Below, piece after piece: positions 18,862-28,699 of a DNA stretch of 64,000 nucleotides. The stretch covers positions 4,049,001 through 4,113,000 of the forward strand of contig NZ_CP130319.1 of NCBI RefSeq assembly GCF_032271945.1. The letters are read 5' to 3'. The notes below the pieces were generated by a model that was not told where the DNA came from, did not search any database, and was given only the letters and a program-made list of their open reading frames with translations. Position 1 is the first letter of the stretch; the number at the start of each line of letters is the position of its first letter. Both the position numbers and the translations under genes were made by a program. Source of the stretch: Paenibacillus sp. MBLB1832. Lineage in GTDB: Bacteria > Bacillota > Bacilli > Paenibacillales > NBRC-103111.

Positions 18862-18890
18862 ATAAAAGGCAGAGGGATCTCCCGCCTGCC
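18862..18890 (-). terminator. Terminator of the GH88 gene
   Basis: On the minus strand GGCAG-GCGGGAGATCCCT-CTGCC followed by TTTTATTT, 10 bp after the GH88 stop codon: a standard intrinsic terminator. Confidence 0.75.
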
Positions 18891-18899
18891 CAACCTAAT

Positions 18900-20033
18900 T
18901 TAAAAAATCCGATGACGCCAGCCATTTAACTTTGCCATGGCTTCAACATAAAAATAATCTCCGTATATCAACGAAATATCGATATTTTGATTTGCAGGCT
19001 TATGCCCTGTCGCGTTCAGTAGTATCCCCTCGTGTCCAGGTATATCCCAAGTCCCGCATTTTTTAGTCAGCGAATCAAGGATTCGCCCAGCCGCGTTCTG
19101 ATATACTCTCGATTCCGCTGATTCAGTTAACTGAGCGATTTCGAGTAAGCCTGAAGCAGCAATAGCTCCTGCAGATGAATCTCTTGGCTCATCCGCAAGA
19201 CTTTTTGTACGAAAATCCCAATAAGGCACTCCATCCTCCGGTAGGCAGGCAATAAAGTAATGGGCAACTCGTTTTGCGGCATCTAGAAATCTCTTTTCTT
19301 TTGTATAGCGATACGTATTAGCCATTCCATAAAGAGCCCATGCTTGCCCTCTACTCCAGGAAGATTGTGGACTATAGCCTTGTCCTCCAAGCGATTCAAT
19401 AAACGCCCCCGACTCAGGATCAAAGCTTACAATATGATTAACGGATCCGTCTGGACGGATAAAGTGCTGCAATACGGTGTCTGCATGTGCAACTGCTATA
19501 TGTTTAAATCTAGGATCCGCTGTTTCCTTTGCGGCCCAGAAGAGAAGCGATAAATTTAAGGAGCAATCAATAATAGCCCATCCGGTTGTATTATCCTTCT
19601 CCCAAGTTCCATCATTCCAGGCACGAATAAATTGTCCAACCGGATTATAACGCCCTGCCATAAAATTTGCAGCAGCAAGACCAATTCGTTTACCTTCTCG
19701 ATCCCCGGTAAGCATGTATTTGATTACGGCAGTCGGAAGAAATTGAAAACCCACATCGTGATGCAGCTCACCTAATTCTCCCTCATGCAGCCACTTCTCG
19801 ATCTCTGTATCCCATTTCCATGCCTCCTCCTTAAAGTAGGTTTCCTGCGTCATATCAAATAAAATCCACAACATTCCCGGCCAAAAGCCGGATGTCCACC
19901 ACTAGGTCGGCATTGAATCATAAATACCGGTCTTATCCGCACGATGAGGAGATCTTTCCTTCATACTTCTTGCCATATCAGTAACTTTTACTATGAGTCG
20001 TTCCCAAATTTGTTGTACTTCTTCAGATTTCAT
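18900..20033 (-). pseudogene. GH88 unsaturated glucuronyl hydrolase interrupted by an in-frame amber codon
   Basis: The full frame runs from ATG 20033 (AGAGGAG upstream) to the stop at 18900, 377 codons, the usual GH88 length. Codon 44 is TAG (19904-19902), between SMPT and WWTSGFWPGMLWIL, a stretch conserved in this family. The rest is intact: the Asp-bearing AIIDCSLNLSLLFW, SWSRGQAWALYGM and PEDGVPYWDF. GH88 enzymes hydrolyse the unsaturated uronic acid left at the non-reducing end by lyases, so the gene fits with the lyases around it. A shortened product could start at the ATG right after the conserved stretch (19853) but would lack the first part of the barrel. A single-base change (for example from CAG or TGG) is the simplest explanation; a sequencing error cannot be excluded. 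Confidence 0.85.
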
Positions 20034-20240
20034 TTAGATTACTCCTCTTATTCATTTGTTTAATATAATTATCTGTTAATGTTTAATAAAAAAAAATCAT
20101 ATATATCTACATTTTTATTGATAATTCCTTTATGAGATTCACTTTAATATGGTTTAATGTAAAATATTAGATATCTAGTTGTTTTTTAGAAGTTGAATGT
20201 ACTTTTATGATGTGTAGAAAATTTGAATCCTTGAAATAGC

Positions 20241-20279
20241 AAAAACAGACGTGAGACTCTCTGCTCTCGTCTGTTTTTT
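20241..20279 (-). terminator. Terminator of the large secreted lyase gene
   Basis: On the minus strand AACAGACGAGAG pairs with CTCACGTCTGTT around a short loop and is followed by TTTG. It starts 7 bp after the stop at 20286. Confidence 0.8.
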
Positions 20280-20285
20280 CCTCAT

Positions 20286-23200
20286 TTACTTAATAATAAT
20301 CAGCTTAGGCTGAAAATCGGAAATCGTGTTCTCCTTCATGCCATACGAAATACTGCCATTGCTGCCCTGATCAACTGGCGAATAAATACGCAGTGAAATT
20401 CTATGATCAGAATTGGCCATCGCTGCAATCACCTGCGAGGTCACGTCGATAGGTAGCGGTTGAAATTGTGAAGGCGAAACCCATGTTGTAAAGGGAACAC
20501 TTGAGCTAGATGGCTTATTATTCCAGGTGATGCCACTGGTACCTGTTTCGCTCCAACTGTTGTCGACAAACTCAATGTTGTTTATCAAATTATGGCTGGC
20601 TACAGTTGTCGGTGTCAAGATGACTGTCGCCTTGGATATGGGTCCTGTAATAGACGAAGTATCGAATTGAATGTATACCTCCCTATTGAACCCGGAACTT
20701 GATTTCTTCACATCTCCGTAAACAAATGAGCCATAGTTGGTTGAGGCATAAGAACCGTCTCGAACAAAAGAGTCTGCAGTCGATGTCAGTGAAGTTTGCT
20801 GCGGTTGAAGCATAATCGTCAGCATCGGTACGTTAATAGCTTTGCCGTTCTCCTTTGTTCCGTAAGCAATATATGAGTTGTCAGTATTAGGGTTGTAGAT
20901 ACTGAGCGAAAGCTTTTTGTCACCCGACAGCGCATTCGTTACTGCAGAAGTTATATCAATCGTCTTCGGAGTATTCACCACTGGTCCTGTCCATGATGCA
21001 GCTGTTGCCCCCTGTGCAGGCTTCGTATTCCAAGTAACTGTCGACTCATTCCAACTATTGTCGTTCACCACCACTGCAGTTTGTGCAGCACTAGAGGCAT
21101 TGTTAGCTGTCGTTGGCATTAGCTGCATTTGTGCGCTCAAGATTGATGAACTCACCGCCGATAAATCGAACCGTAATAAGCTCTCACTTCTCGTTGTGCT
21201 TGTCTTCTGAACATACATCTTCGTATCACTGCCATAGTTCGTACTGGCAGCAGACCCATTTTGCACATACGCATCTGCATCCGCATACAGCGTTATAAAT
21301 GGACTGTCGGTCAGCGGTGCTGCTACCTCTTTGCTATACAAGCTGGTGCCACTAGAATTATAAGCGGCCACAACAAAGTAAAACGGCGCCCCATTCATCG
21401 GAAGCGAGAAGCTTGTGGCATTACCTAGATCTTTCATGTGGTAATATCTACCGGTCGAGTTTCCGTACTGAAGGGTGTATCCGGTTGCTCCTGTTACTGT
21501 CTTCCACATTACTGTGGCTGTGTTGTTCGCTACTTTTATCCCCGAAATCGTAGGTGTATCGATAATTTTTGTCGGAACCACAGACTGCACAGATGTGATC
21601 GCGCTTTCTCCCGAATCATTCCAAGCGGAGACGGCAAAATAATACGTCGTTCCGTTGGTAAGACTCTTGATCGTACAAGAAGGATTAAGTATGGAATCTG
21701 TGCAGGACGTGTAACGATTACTAACGTTTTGAAGATTCGTAGGCGATGTGCCGTAATAGAAATAGTACTTTTCGGCAGATGGAACATTCTTGATATTTAT
21801 TGTGACCTGCTGATCACCTGAAGCTGTAGAGACAATAACAGGCGTAGAGGGAGCAGGCATAGGTTGTGCGACAGCCTGTTCGGATTTATTGCTTTCTCCA
21901 CTACTGTTGGTGGCGGTAACGGCCATATAATAGATAGTTCCATTGGTTTTATTGTTAAAAGTAAAACTGCTACTATTTCCAGCAGCAACCGGACTGCCGT
22001 AGATGCCACTACTCGTACCAATGTAGACGTTATATCCCGTTGCGCCGTCCACTGGCTTCCAGTTCAGCGTAAGTTGGCCGTTGCTCGTACTTGTAGCTCC
22101 TGTCACAATTGGGATGCCTGGACTCTTGATTCCCACAGCATATATATAATCTCCTATCCTGGTAGGAGACGCTACTGTAGTGCCGTTGAGCATGACATTC
22201 GTAATGAAAGTTGGAGCATATATCTTGATTGCTGTAGTGGGGTTTGTGTCCGACTGAAGAGAAGCTCCGTTGACCTCCAGCGTAGTTCCATTCCACTTGA
22301 CCCCGATCTCCGGTACTGATGCAGACGATACAATGACATCCAGAGCTCCCTGTTTCAGGGAACTACCACTAGCCAGAAGTGCCTTTGATAGTAACCCGTT
22401 CGACAATTTTTCTGCATACGCAATCTTCCCGTTAAAGGTATAATCGTTGCCGCTAGAACCGTAAGTTCTTGAAACTGTAGGTGCCGTTTCATGAGAGAGG
22501 TAATACACGCCGGTAGCTCCATCAGGAAGGTTGATTTGGGCAGCCGTTGCGGTTTCACTTCCAACACCGGTCGATAATCGGGAAACGGTTATATCCTTGC
22601 TTAGTGTACTTGTCGATAATGTAGGGTAGAGCACAGTATCAAATGTGACATTACCAGATACCGTATTCTGTTTGTATGAACCGTATACAGCCGACGAAAC
22701 AATACCTGACTTGGGCGAATAATAACCATTCTCAAGGGTTGCGCTTGATAATGAGGACCCATCAAATGGAACGATCTCAATATCCCCATTACCGGAATTT
22801 GATTTAATCATCTTCGTTGTGGCATCGATCGTCGGATTGGCATCCGGCAGCATGTGCCATGTCTGATTGTAGCTGTGTGATCCGCTCGTCGGCTTGAGTA
22901 GATCTGACACGATCCAATAACCGTCGCGGATGAACAAAATATTTCGAGTATGAGGTACTGAAGCATAAGCGTTCGACGTTCCTTCAACAAAGTCGAAGCT
23001 TGCATTGCTCGCCCATTTGTTCATATCCCCGTGAAGATTAAGTGCCTTGTTATCCACAGTCTGCGAGATGCTATCTACCTTGATCGTATTTCTCGATTCG
23101 GTATCAAGTCGCAGCCAGTTGGAAATAATATCATTGTTGTAGCTGTAGCGCCCCATGTTGGCAATAAGAGGCTTACCATACACGTACGCCGTTACAGAGA

Positions 23201-25010
23201 GCAGGTCGGGATTGCCGTGATTGCCCTCTTTGACAGAAAAGCTCATGAACTTATCATTTGCCGTCCATCCGGTACGCATATAGGCCTGCTTGCTGCCTGC
23301 ATCGAGAACAGAGGTATACGAGGAGGATTGGTAGTTCTGAAAATCCGGAATGCTGTAAAAGTTACCCACTTGTTGTACGAGAGTAGTTCGATCCGCTCTG
23401 TCCCCATCTCCCTGCTGAATGTCCGTGTGATCGGGATAGCTCGAATCCATAACATATTTAGCTAACTGCTGAATAAAGGTATCCAGTTTTCCTGACAAAC
23501 TGATGCCATTCAATTTAGCCATATTCTTAATATCAATAAATGTACTTAGTTCTCCGGCTGTATAGAAAGTAGAATTTTCAGCGTACGTACCGTCATACAG
23601 AGAAAGGGCCTGCACTTGACTCTCCAGTCTAGTCTTCGCCGCAGTGGTCCAATCCGCTGAAGCCACGAATTCCGGGAAGTAGACGCCGAGATTAAACAGA
23701 CTCTGGGATTCGAAGGTGCCCCAGTTAATATCTGCCCTATAATTTGCATCTGTATAGAAATTGCTTCCAGCTTTCCAGAGATACTTTAGAATGGATGTGT
23801 TGGCTCCAGCATCAATGGAACTGCTACCGCGAATGATATCATAAGCTTGCAACCAATTGTTCACCCTAGTCGTAATATCAAGATTTTCTTGATTGTATGG
23901 CGTTTGAATGATCGGATCATTACCGAAGTATTTAATAAAGCCTGTAATCTGGCGAAGCAAGTTGTTCGCGTATCTCTCGTCATGTGGTGAACTAGTGTTA
24001 TAGGCGGACGCCACTTTCGGTGCGTAGTTAAAACGGCTGATAATGCTTTCATTTAATCCACCAGGAGACTCCCAATTGATGCCGCTAGGTGCCCCTTGCC
24101 ACGATACCGTGTTCATCAGTGTATTCTTCCAAGTGGCACTCGTTTCAATTACGGGACTTGCATTGTAGACAGCGATGGCCATCTGCGTACTCGTCGAACC
24201 CGTGCCAGGTATAAAATTACCATTCACCACCAGGGATGCTGACTGAATGTTCCCTGTTATACTAGAAGCAGGAAAGACGATATAAGCGCGCTGCTCATTC
24301 TCATCGTAAGGAAGCCCCGAGCCTCGAATGTTCAGAGTTTGGGAACTGCCATAGTTCTGATCGGCGTACAATGTTCCCGGACGAATATATGTATCTGCGG
24401 ACGGATACAATTGATAGGTTATAGGATCACCAACCAAAGTGTACTGTAAATATGGGCGAAGTGTAGCAGTGGTAGCCTCCTTACTATTAATCACAGCAGT
24501 ATCGATGCCCTTATAGCGCCCCATGAACATGAATGAAATATCATTGGATGCATTCTGAAGCGCAGTTGTCACATCAATTTGCGCAGGTCCAGCGGTTTGA
24601 TTAAGATTGAAGGTGCCGATTGGAGCTTCACCACTCGCGCCTGAGAAGATATCGTCAATCGCAAATTCGGCTGCCGTTGTATCACTAGTTCTGTAAGTAA
24701 TAGTAAGTGATTGGCGATTTGAACGAGTCTTGAAATACGTCAAAAGGTCCTGTTGCGCTTGCGTGTAGTTGTTTGCCATTACGTCGTTCTTTACAGTTGT
24801 CAACACCTGTGAGCCACCAAAGGTATATCCGTAATCTAACGCTGCAGGAACATCCCAATTTGTACCATTCCAATGACCGAAAAACTGCCAATCGCTTATA
24901 TTGCTTTCATCTTTGTAAGCGTTAGCAATTTGCGGCAGCAAAGATGGAGTTAACAGCAGCGCAGCCGCTGCGGCAAGTAGTTTTCTTTTCCACTTGCTTC
25001 GTTTATTCAT
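20286..25010 (-). CDS. Very large secreted heparinase II/III-like lyase with CBM96-like and FN3 domains
   Basis: 1574 aa from the ATG at 25010 (GGGGAG 8 nt upstream; the frame stays open further 5' but a signal peptide starts here). Signal peptide about 1-31 (ending ANA). Then a CBM96/DNRLRE-type beta-sandwich region about 90-300 (YPSADTYIRPG, AYIVFPASSITG), a helical toroid about 310-545 (FESQSLFNLGVYFPEF, ENSTFYTAGELSTF) and a heparinase II/III-type sandwich about 560-900 with KEGNHGNPDLLSVTAYVYG (His598). Three FN3-like repeats follow at about 975-1245 (WKPVDGATGYNVYIG type) and two more CBM96-like domains at about 1250-1574. It should cleave a uronate-containing polysaccharide outside the cell. 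No SLH, LPXTG or dockerin is seen, so it is probably released. It is a full-length paralogue of the gene at 28700. The exact PL family is not recognised. Confidence 0.8.
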   Translation of the reverse strand: MNKRSKWKRKLLAAAAALLLTPSLLPQIANAYKDESNISDWQFFGHWNGTNWDVPAALDYGYTFGGSQVLTTVKNDVMANNYTQAQQDLLTYFKTRSNRQSLTITYRTSDTTAAEFAIDDIFSGASGEAPIGTFNLNQTAGPAQIDVTTALQNASNDISFMFMGRYKGIDTAVINSKEATTATLRPYLQYTLVGDPITYQLYPSADTYIRPGTLYADQNYGSSQTLNIRGSGLPYDENEQRAYIVFPASSITGNIQSASLVVNGNFIPGTGSTSTQMAIAVYNASPVIETSATWKNTLMNTVSWQGAPSGINWESPGGLNESIISRFNYAPKVASAYNTSSPHDERYANNLLRQITGFIKYFGNDPIIQTPYNQENLDITTRVNNWLQAYDIIRGSSSIDAGANTSILKYLWKAGSNFYTDANYRADINWGTFESQSLFNLGVYFPEFVASADWTTAAKTRLESQVQALSLYDGTYAENSTFYTAGELSTFIDIKNMAKLNGISLSGKLDTFIQQLAKYVMDSSYPDHTDIQQGDGDRADRTTLVQQVGNFYSIPDFQNYQSSSYTSVLDAGSKQAYMRTGWTANDKFMSFSVKEGNHGNPDLLSVTAYVYGKPLIANMGRYSYNNDIISNWLRLDTESRNTIKVDSISQTVDNKALNLHGDMNKWASNASFDFVEGTSNAYASVPHTRNILFIRDGYWIVSDLLKPTSGSHSYNQTWHMLPDANPTIDATTKMIKSNSGNGDIEIVPFDGSSLSSATLENGYYSPKSGIVSSAVYGSYKQNTVSGNVTFDTVLYPTLSTSTLSKDITVSRLSTGVGSETATAAQINLPDGATGVYYLSHETAPTVSRTYGSSGNDYTFNGKIAYAEKLSNGLLSKALLASGSSLKQGALDVIVSSASVPEIGVKWNGTTLEVNGASLQSDTNPTTAIKIYAPTFITNVMLNGTTVASPTRIGDYIYAVGIKSPGIPIVTGATSTSNGQLTLNWKPVDGATGYNVYIGTSSGIYGSPVAAGNSSSFTFNNKTNGTIYYMAVTATNSSGESNKSEQAVAQPMPAPSTPVIVSTASGDQQVTINIKNVPSAEKYYFYYGTSPTNLQNVSNRYTSCTDSILNPSCTIKSLTNGTTYYFAVSAWNDSGESAITSVQSVVPTKIIDTPTISGIKVANNTATVMWKTVTGATGYTLQYGNSTGRYYHMKDLGNATSFSLPMNGAPFYFVVAAYNSSGTSLYSKEVAAPLTDSPFITLYADADAYVQNGSAASTNYGSDTKMYVQKTSTTRSESLLRFDLSAVSSSILSAQMQLMPTTANNASSAAQTAVVVNDNSWNESTVTWNTKPAQGATAASWTGPVVNTPKTIDITSAVTNALSGDKKLSLSIYNPNTDNSYIAYGTKENGKAINVPMLTIMLQPQQTSLTSTADSFVRDGSYASTNYGSFVYGDVKKSSSGFNREVYIQFDTSSITGPISKATVILTPTTVASHNLINNIEFVDNSWSETGTSGITWNNKPSSSSVPFTTWVSPSQFQPLPIDVTSQVIAAMANSDHRISLRIYSPVDQGSNGSISYGMKENTISDFQPKLIIIK

Positions 25011-25644
25011 CACAGTCACTCCCCTTTTTAAGAAATTCGCTTCTGCAGAAACATTTTTTGCTATTCGGAAAAGATATTCTACGAACGCTCCCACAAATAA
25101 GTAAGACCATTGAAAAATCGTTATTCCAATTGCAGTCATTCAGAACGATTTTGTTGCCGCTCTCATTCTTTTCTTAGTTAACAGACTATAATAAAACTCT
25201 TTATTACCTCCTTATTAGAGTTTTTATCTTGTTGAGTTAAATTCTAGTTGCTTATCTTAATATTGGTCATTTTGATCCCAAAAGTATATGAATTAATTAT
25301 CCAAAATCATCGATGAAAACTCTAAAAATTGATCATAAGGCCAAAATAACCTTTTACATAATGGGATATTTTTATCAATTTGTACAAAAGAATTTACAGC
25401 GTTAACGAATAACATCTCTTAATTGTTTGGTGTGAAGCACCAAGAGTATACGGGAGGGCGGAGTGCCGGAGCTCGGAAAAGGAGAGAATGTGACAATACA
25501 GACAGCTCGATAATATACTACACAGGGAAAACCACTTTCCCCCAAAATATATAATGCGTTCATCTATTGGAGTGAACGCAGCTGCTAACTAAGGACAAAT
25601 GTCCTAAACATTTTGTTATTAATACCACATGGGTTAGTTTCTAT

Positions 25645-25747
25645 ACTTCAAAACTTTGTTTGTTGTTACTTCAGAACTTTGTTTGTTGTTACTTCAGAAC
25701 TTTGTTTGTTGTTACTTCAGAACTTTGTTTGTTACTTCAGTACTTTA
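25645..25747. repeat. 23-bp direct tandem repeat, four copies
   Basis: Unit ACTTCAGAACTTTGTTTGTTGTT begins at 25645 (with one base different in copy 1), 25668, 25691 and 25714. The last copy lacks three bases and is followed by a partial fifth. There are no unique spacers, so it is not a CRISPR array. Copy number is likely variable between strains. Confidence 0.85.
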
Positions 25748-25946
25748 TTGTCTTATAAAATCGATTTACAAATTAAGTTTGGAAGTGATGTTTTCGGGGT
25801 GAAAAGTTGAATTATAAGTATGTTTAGAAGACTTTTTACAAACCTTGACTCCCCTTTTTAATCATCCCTGTAGGAACATTAAGAATCGTTTCTTTATGGT
25901 CAAACTGGTTCCCCAGGGAGAATTTTCTCGATTCTTGCTTTTTTCA

Positions 25947-26042
25947 GACCATCGTCTGGGCAACTTGTCCGCCAGGATTAGGACAGCATACGCCATTAAT
26001 TTGCGGAATATGGTTTATCAGTAACACCAATCTATTTAGCAA
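25947..26042 (-). repeat. Dispersed repeat, copy 1 (relative at 58957-59049)
   Basis: About 95 bp alignable with 58957-59049 on the same strand, sharing CTTGTCCG/TTTGTCCG, GGACA and TAAG-type blocks and an in-frame minus-strand end reading GGQVAQTMV stop here and TDKAVQKVV stop there. It may be a decayed end of an insertion element; no transposase is recognisable. Confidence 0.45.
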
Positions 26043-26530
26043 ATCTAGAATTCTTTCTTCTAATGAAGATCAGATTTCTGACTTGCTTTTCTGTATCTTG
26101 AAACGCATATTTATTTGAATAGTCACTAGAAACAAAATAAAAAACGACTTACCTGGAAGTACTCGTCAAGTTAACAGTAAATCACAATGTCCCCGCTCAT
26201 TTAAGCCCTTACATGGAGATCTACAACTTGGTTTTTCCTAAGCATAACTTGCTAAGTCAAATTGAAAGACTATCGACTTCTCGATTTGTATGAAGTATTA
26301 AAGAATAACGGCGTTAGTTTGTACCCTAGGTTTTTTTTCAGTTTCCATAAAAGAGGGCTTGAACATAACGAACAGATCAGGTGGATATCATGCGTCTCCG
26401 CTTTCCCTACTTCGGTATTGCCCCGGGTTAATCCCCTCATGGGGCTGCTGGTACAACTGAGATCACTGTACATTATTCCAGAAGATCTAACCGTCAACAT
26501 TTTGTGTAGAAATACGATGTGATTCTTAGA

Positions 26531-26555
26531 ACCAGCACCGGCTTTTGGCGCTGGT
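26531..26555 (-). terminator. Hairpin downstream of the intracellular lyase gene
   Basis: ACCAGCACC (26531-26539) and GGCGCTGGT (26547-26555) pair over nine positions with one G-U. It lies about 100 nt after the stop at 26655 on the minus strand and lacks a T-tract, so it is a weak terminator candidate. Confidence 0.4.
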
Positions 26556-26654
26556 GTTCGGGAGTTGAACCCCTATCCCGTGTATTTCCTTGCTTCCACA
26601 CGGCTTCTAAGCCCCACAAATTCATGATCTTCAGCGAGTGGATGCCGGCTGAAG

Positions 26655-28613
26655 CTATTCCCGTCCGCAGCTAATGGTCATATCCCTGTCGTTGACAATG
26701 ACTTGGTAATTCTCGGAGCAGCTCAATTCAAAGCTGGCATCGCCCATTGGACGAATGTCGACCACAGGCCTTTGATCGCCTTGATAAGGAACCAGTACCG
26801 TCAAATAGACGGCGGTGCCGCTCTGCTTGCCACGGAACCTTACTCTGGTGGCGGCTCTAGCCACATCGTGTTCGTCGGATAGCCTTCCCGGTAGCAGATC
26901 AACGGCCTCCCAGGGATACGAATAGATAGCAAGGTTGGCCATATGGCTTGTGGCTAAGACTACATCAGGGTATGCTGCTACTTCCGTATAATCCAAATGA
27001 AAGTACCGCTCCACTTCCTGGTCATCCAGGCCCTTAACCCGATCCACAATGACCAACATCTTGTCGTCTACAAGAGCGATGTGGCGATAATGGACGGCCG
27101 GCTCATAGTTCAGATGAAAGGCGCTTGCAATTTGATAAAAGCCTCTGTGTTCCACGTTATAAATTTCCCCTGTTTTTTGCGGACCGTATTCCCACGAGCT
27201 TAGGTATTCGAAATGGTCTCTTTCATCAATTAGGAGTGTGGAATGATAGCTGGCGCTCTTAAACTGCCTGCGGTCGTCATCCTCCCGATAGCAGAAGATC
27301 CCTGGATCGCACACCATATTTTTTCCGAGCGCTGTAAAATCGAAGCTCATCAGATCAATGTGCGCATGGGCGTTCTGCACCGGACTTCGGCACGTAAACA
27401 GGAAGCTCAGCGCCTCGGAATGCCACCCGGTGCGGATGATCGCTTGATGAAGCGTTCGGTTCCAGAACGTTGTCAATTTATCGCACTCATACGGGTTGCC
27501 TTGAAGCGCTAGCAACTCCTCATGCAGCCTCTTTACATCCAATGCACGCCATATGTGTTTATTTACTTCATGAATAATCTTCTCATAATCAATCAGATTG
27601 GCAGCAAGTCCGAGCCAGCTCGAATCGTCTAATGCTAGGTAGCCGTACAACGCGCCTATAACGGCTATAGGTTTCGCAGTGGAGTCTCCTACCGGAATGC
27701 ATTTTCCTGTCGGACGCAGCGAATAGAGGGAGTAATCCAAATTTTTGCGCAGCAGCTTTAGGTAAGCATCCGAGAATTGAAAATGGAAACGCTTGGAAAG
27801 AACAACAGCCAGACCGAACCAGAACATGCAGCCATTGTGGTAGGATGGGCAGCCTTCGATCTGCCCGCCGTCCTCTGTCAATTGCGCCGAAACGCATCTT
27901 TCGATCCCATGGATCGCGAAGGACTTCCATTCCTCAGCTTCCTTGAGCTCTGGAAAATACAGCGCCGTCGTCAGAATGCCGAGACATTCCATAAGAAAAT
28001 GATTGTGGTCCGCCTTGGGCCAAAGAATCGGGGACACCTTGCGCAATATTTTGATTTGCTTATACACAGCCCCTAAGTACGCCTCCAGCAATTCCTCAGT
28101 AAACAAATCTGTAGGTCCCAGATGCTCCAGCACTAGCGGCCAAGTATGGTAATTCCGAATGCCAAGCTCCAAAGCCCGTAAAGGGTGGCATTGTGAGTAA
28201 AATTCAATTGGATAGTTCACCATGTCTTCACGGATGTCGATCGTCTCGATCCAATCCAGCATTTCCTCAATCACTTTGCGTCCATATTTGTCATCTCGTG
28301 TCAGCGTATAAGCTTCCAACAAATCCTGCCAATGCGTCATCCGATTGAGCTGCCATAGAAATTCGTTATCGTTATGTCTGCGTTCCAGCCAGTAAGGCGG
28401 GTTTCCTACAAATTCGCGTACACCACCGGTTCCCGGGAGGACCATCATCCCCTTGTAGGCTTCCTCGGCGTTTGCTATCGTTGCCTGCACCAATTCAGGC
28501 ATATGCTCCGAAATGTAGGTGCCCTTAGCTGCCACAGGCTCTAATCTGGCGCGAAGGCTGGACAACAGCTCGCCTGTAGTCATCGGTACCTTTAATAAAG
28601 CTTGTATATTCAT
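26655..28613 (-). CDS. Cytoplasmic heparinase II/III-like lyase
   Basis: 652 aa from the ATG at 28613, which has GAGGGAGAG upstream; an in-frame start 17 codons earlier has none. There is no signal peptide. The first part is an alpha/alpha toroid (LNRMTHWQDLLEAYTLTRDD, EGCPSYHNGCMFWFGLAV with likely catalytic residues in PSYHNG, GKCIPVGDS). The second is a heparinase II/III sandwich with NAHAHIDLMSFDF (His418 region) and VCDPG. It would split imported uronate oligosaccharides. It lies 87 bp downstream of the second giant lyase and may be co-transcribed with it; a strong hairpin separates them. It is only distantly similar to the other intracellular lyase at 10735. Confidence 0.82.
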   Translation of the reverse strand: MNIQALLKVPMTTGELLSSLRARLEPVAAKGTYISEHMPELVQATIANAEEAYKGMMVLPGTGGVREFVGNPPYWLERRHNDNEFLWQLNRMTHWQDLLEAYTLTRDDKYGRKVIEEMLDWIETIDIREDMVNYPIEFYSQCHPLRALELGIRNYHTWPLVLEHLGPTDLFTEELLEAYLGAVYKQIKILRKVSPILWPKADHNHFLMECLGILTTALYFPELKEAEEWKSFAIHGIERCVSAQLTEDGGQIEGCPSYHNGCMFWFGLAVVLSKRFHFQFSDAYLKLLRKNLDYSLYSLRPTGKCIPVGDSTAKPIAVIGALYGYLALDDSSWLGLAANLIDYEKIIHEVNKHIWRALDVKRLHEELLALQGNPYECDKLTTFWNRTLHQAIIRTGWHSEALSFLFTCRSPVQNAHAHIDLMSFDFTALGKNMVCDPGIFCYREDDDRRQFKSASYHSTLLIDERDHFEYLSSWEYGPQKTGEIYNVEHRGFYQIASAFHLNYEPAVHYRHIALVDDKMLVIVDRVKGLDDQEVERYFHLDYTEVAAYPDVVLATSHMANLAIYSYPWEAVDLLPGRLSDEHDVARAATRVRFRGKQSGTAVYLTVLVPYQGDQRPVVDIRPMGDASFELSCSENYQVIVNDRDMTISCGRE

Positions 28614-28655
28614 TCTGATTTCTCTCCCTCGTAGAAGCGTGCCAATTACACAAAT

Positions 28656-28689
28656 GGCAGACAAAAGTTACCTTGAACTTTTGTCTGCC
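28656..28689 (-). terminator. Strong hairpin between the giant lyase and the intracellular lyase
   Basis: GGCAGACAAAAGTT and its exact complement AACTTTTGTCTGCC flank a 6-nt loop. A T-rich run follows on the plus side but not on the minus side, so for minus-strand transcripts it may be a partial terminator or a 3'-end stabiliser of the upstream mRNA. Confidence 0.55.
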
Positions 28690-28699
28690 TTTTCCTATA

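Larger units (their letters stand above)
25011..26530. other. 1.5-kb AT-rich intergenic region with repeats and possible element debris
   Basis: No reading frame here has a convincing ribosome site or family match. The part nearest 25011 should hold the promoter of the large lyase gene. Further on lie the 23-bp tandem repeat (25645-25747) and a segment (25947-26042) with a relative at 58957-59049. A minus-strand fragment near 26300-26500 (RGLTRGNTEVGKAETHDI) looks like broken coding sequence, possibly of a transposase, but I cannot assign it. The region is probably scar tissue of past insertions. Confidence 0.5.

Noticed and set aside
24913-24927. cre-consensus match TTGTAAGCGTTAGCA
   Set aside because: It lies inside the coding region at the signal-peptide cleavage site and is not kept in the paralogue at 33.3 kb; probably chance.
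25645-25747. Possible CRISPR array
   Set aside because: The copies are contiguous without unique spacers, and no cas gene is in the window.
26262-26522. Plus-strand 86-codon frame
   Set aside because: No ribosome site, no recognisable domain, and it overlaps apparent debris on the other strand.
28656-28689. Insertion-sequence end
   Set aside because: The inverted repeat is a single hairpin after a stop codon, with no partner repeat or transposase; better explained as an RNA hairpin.
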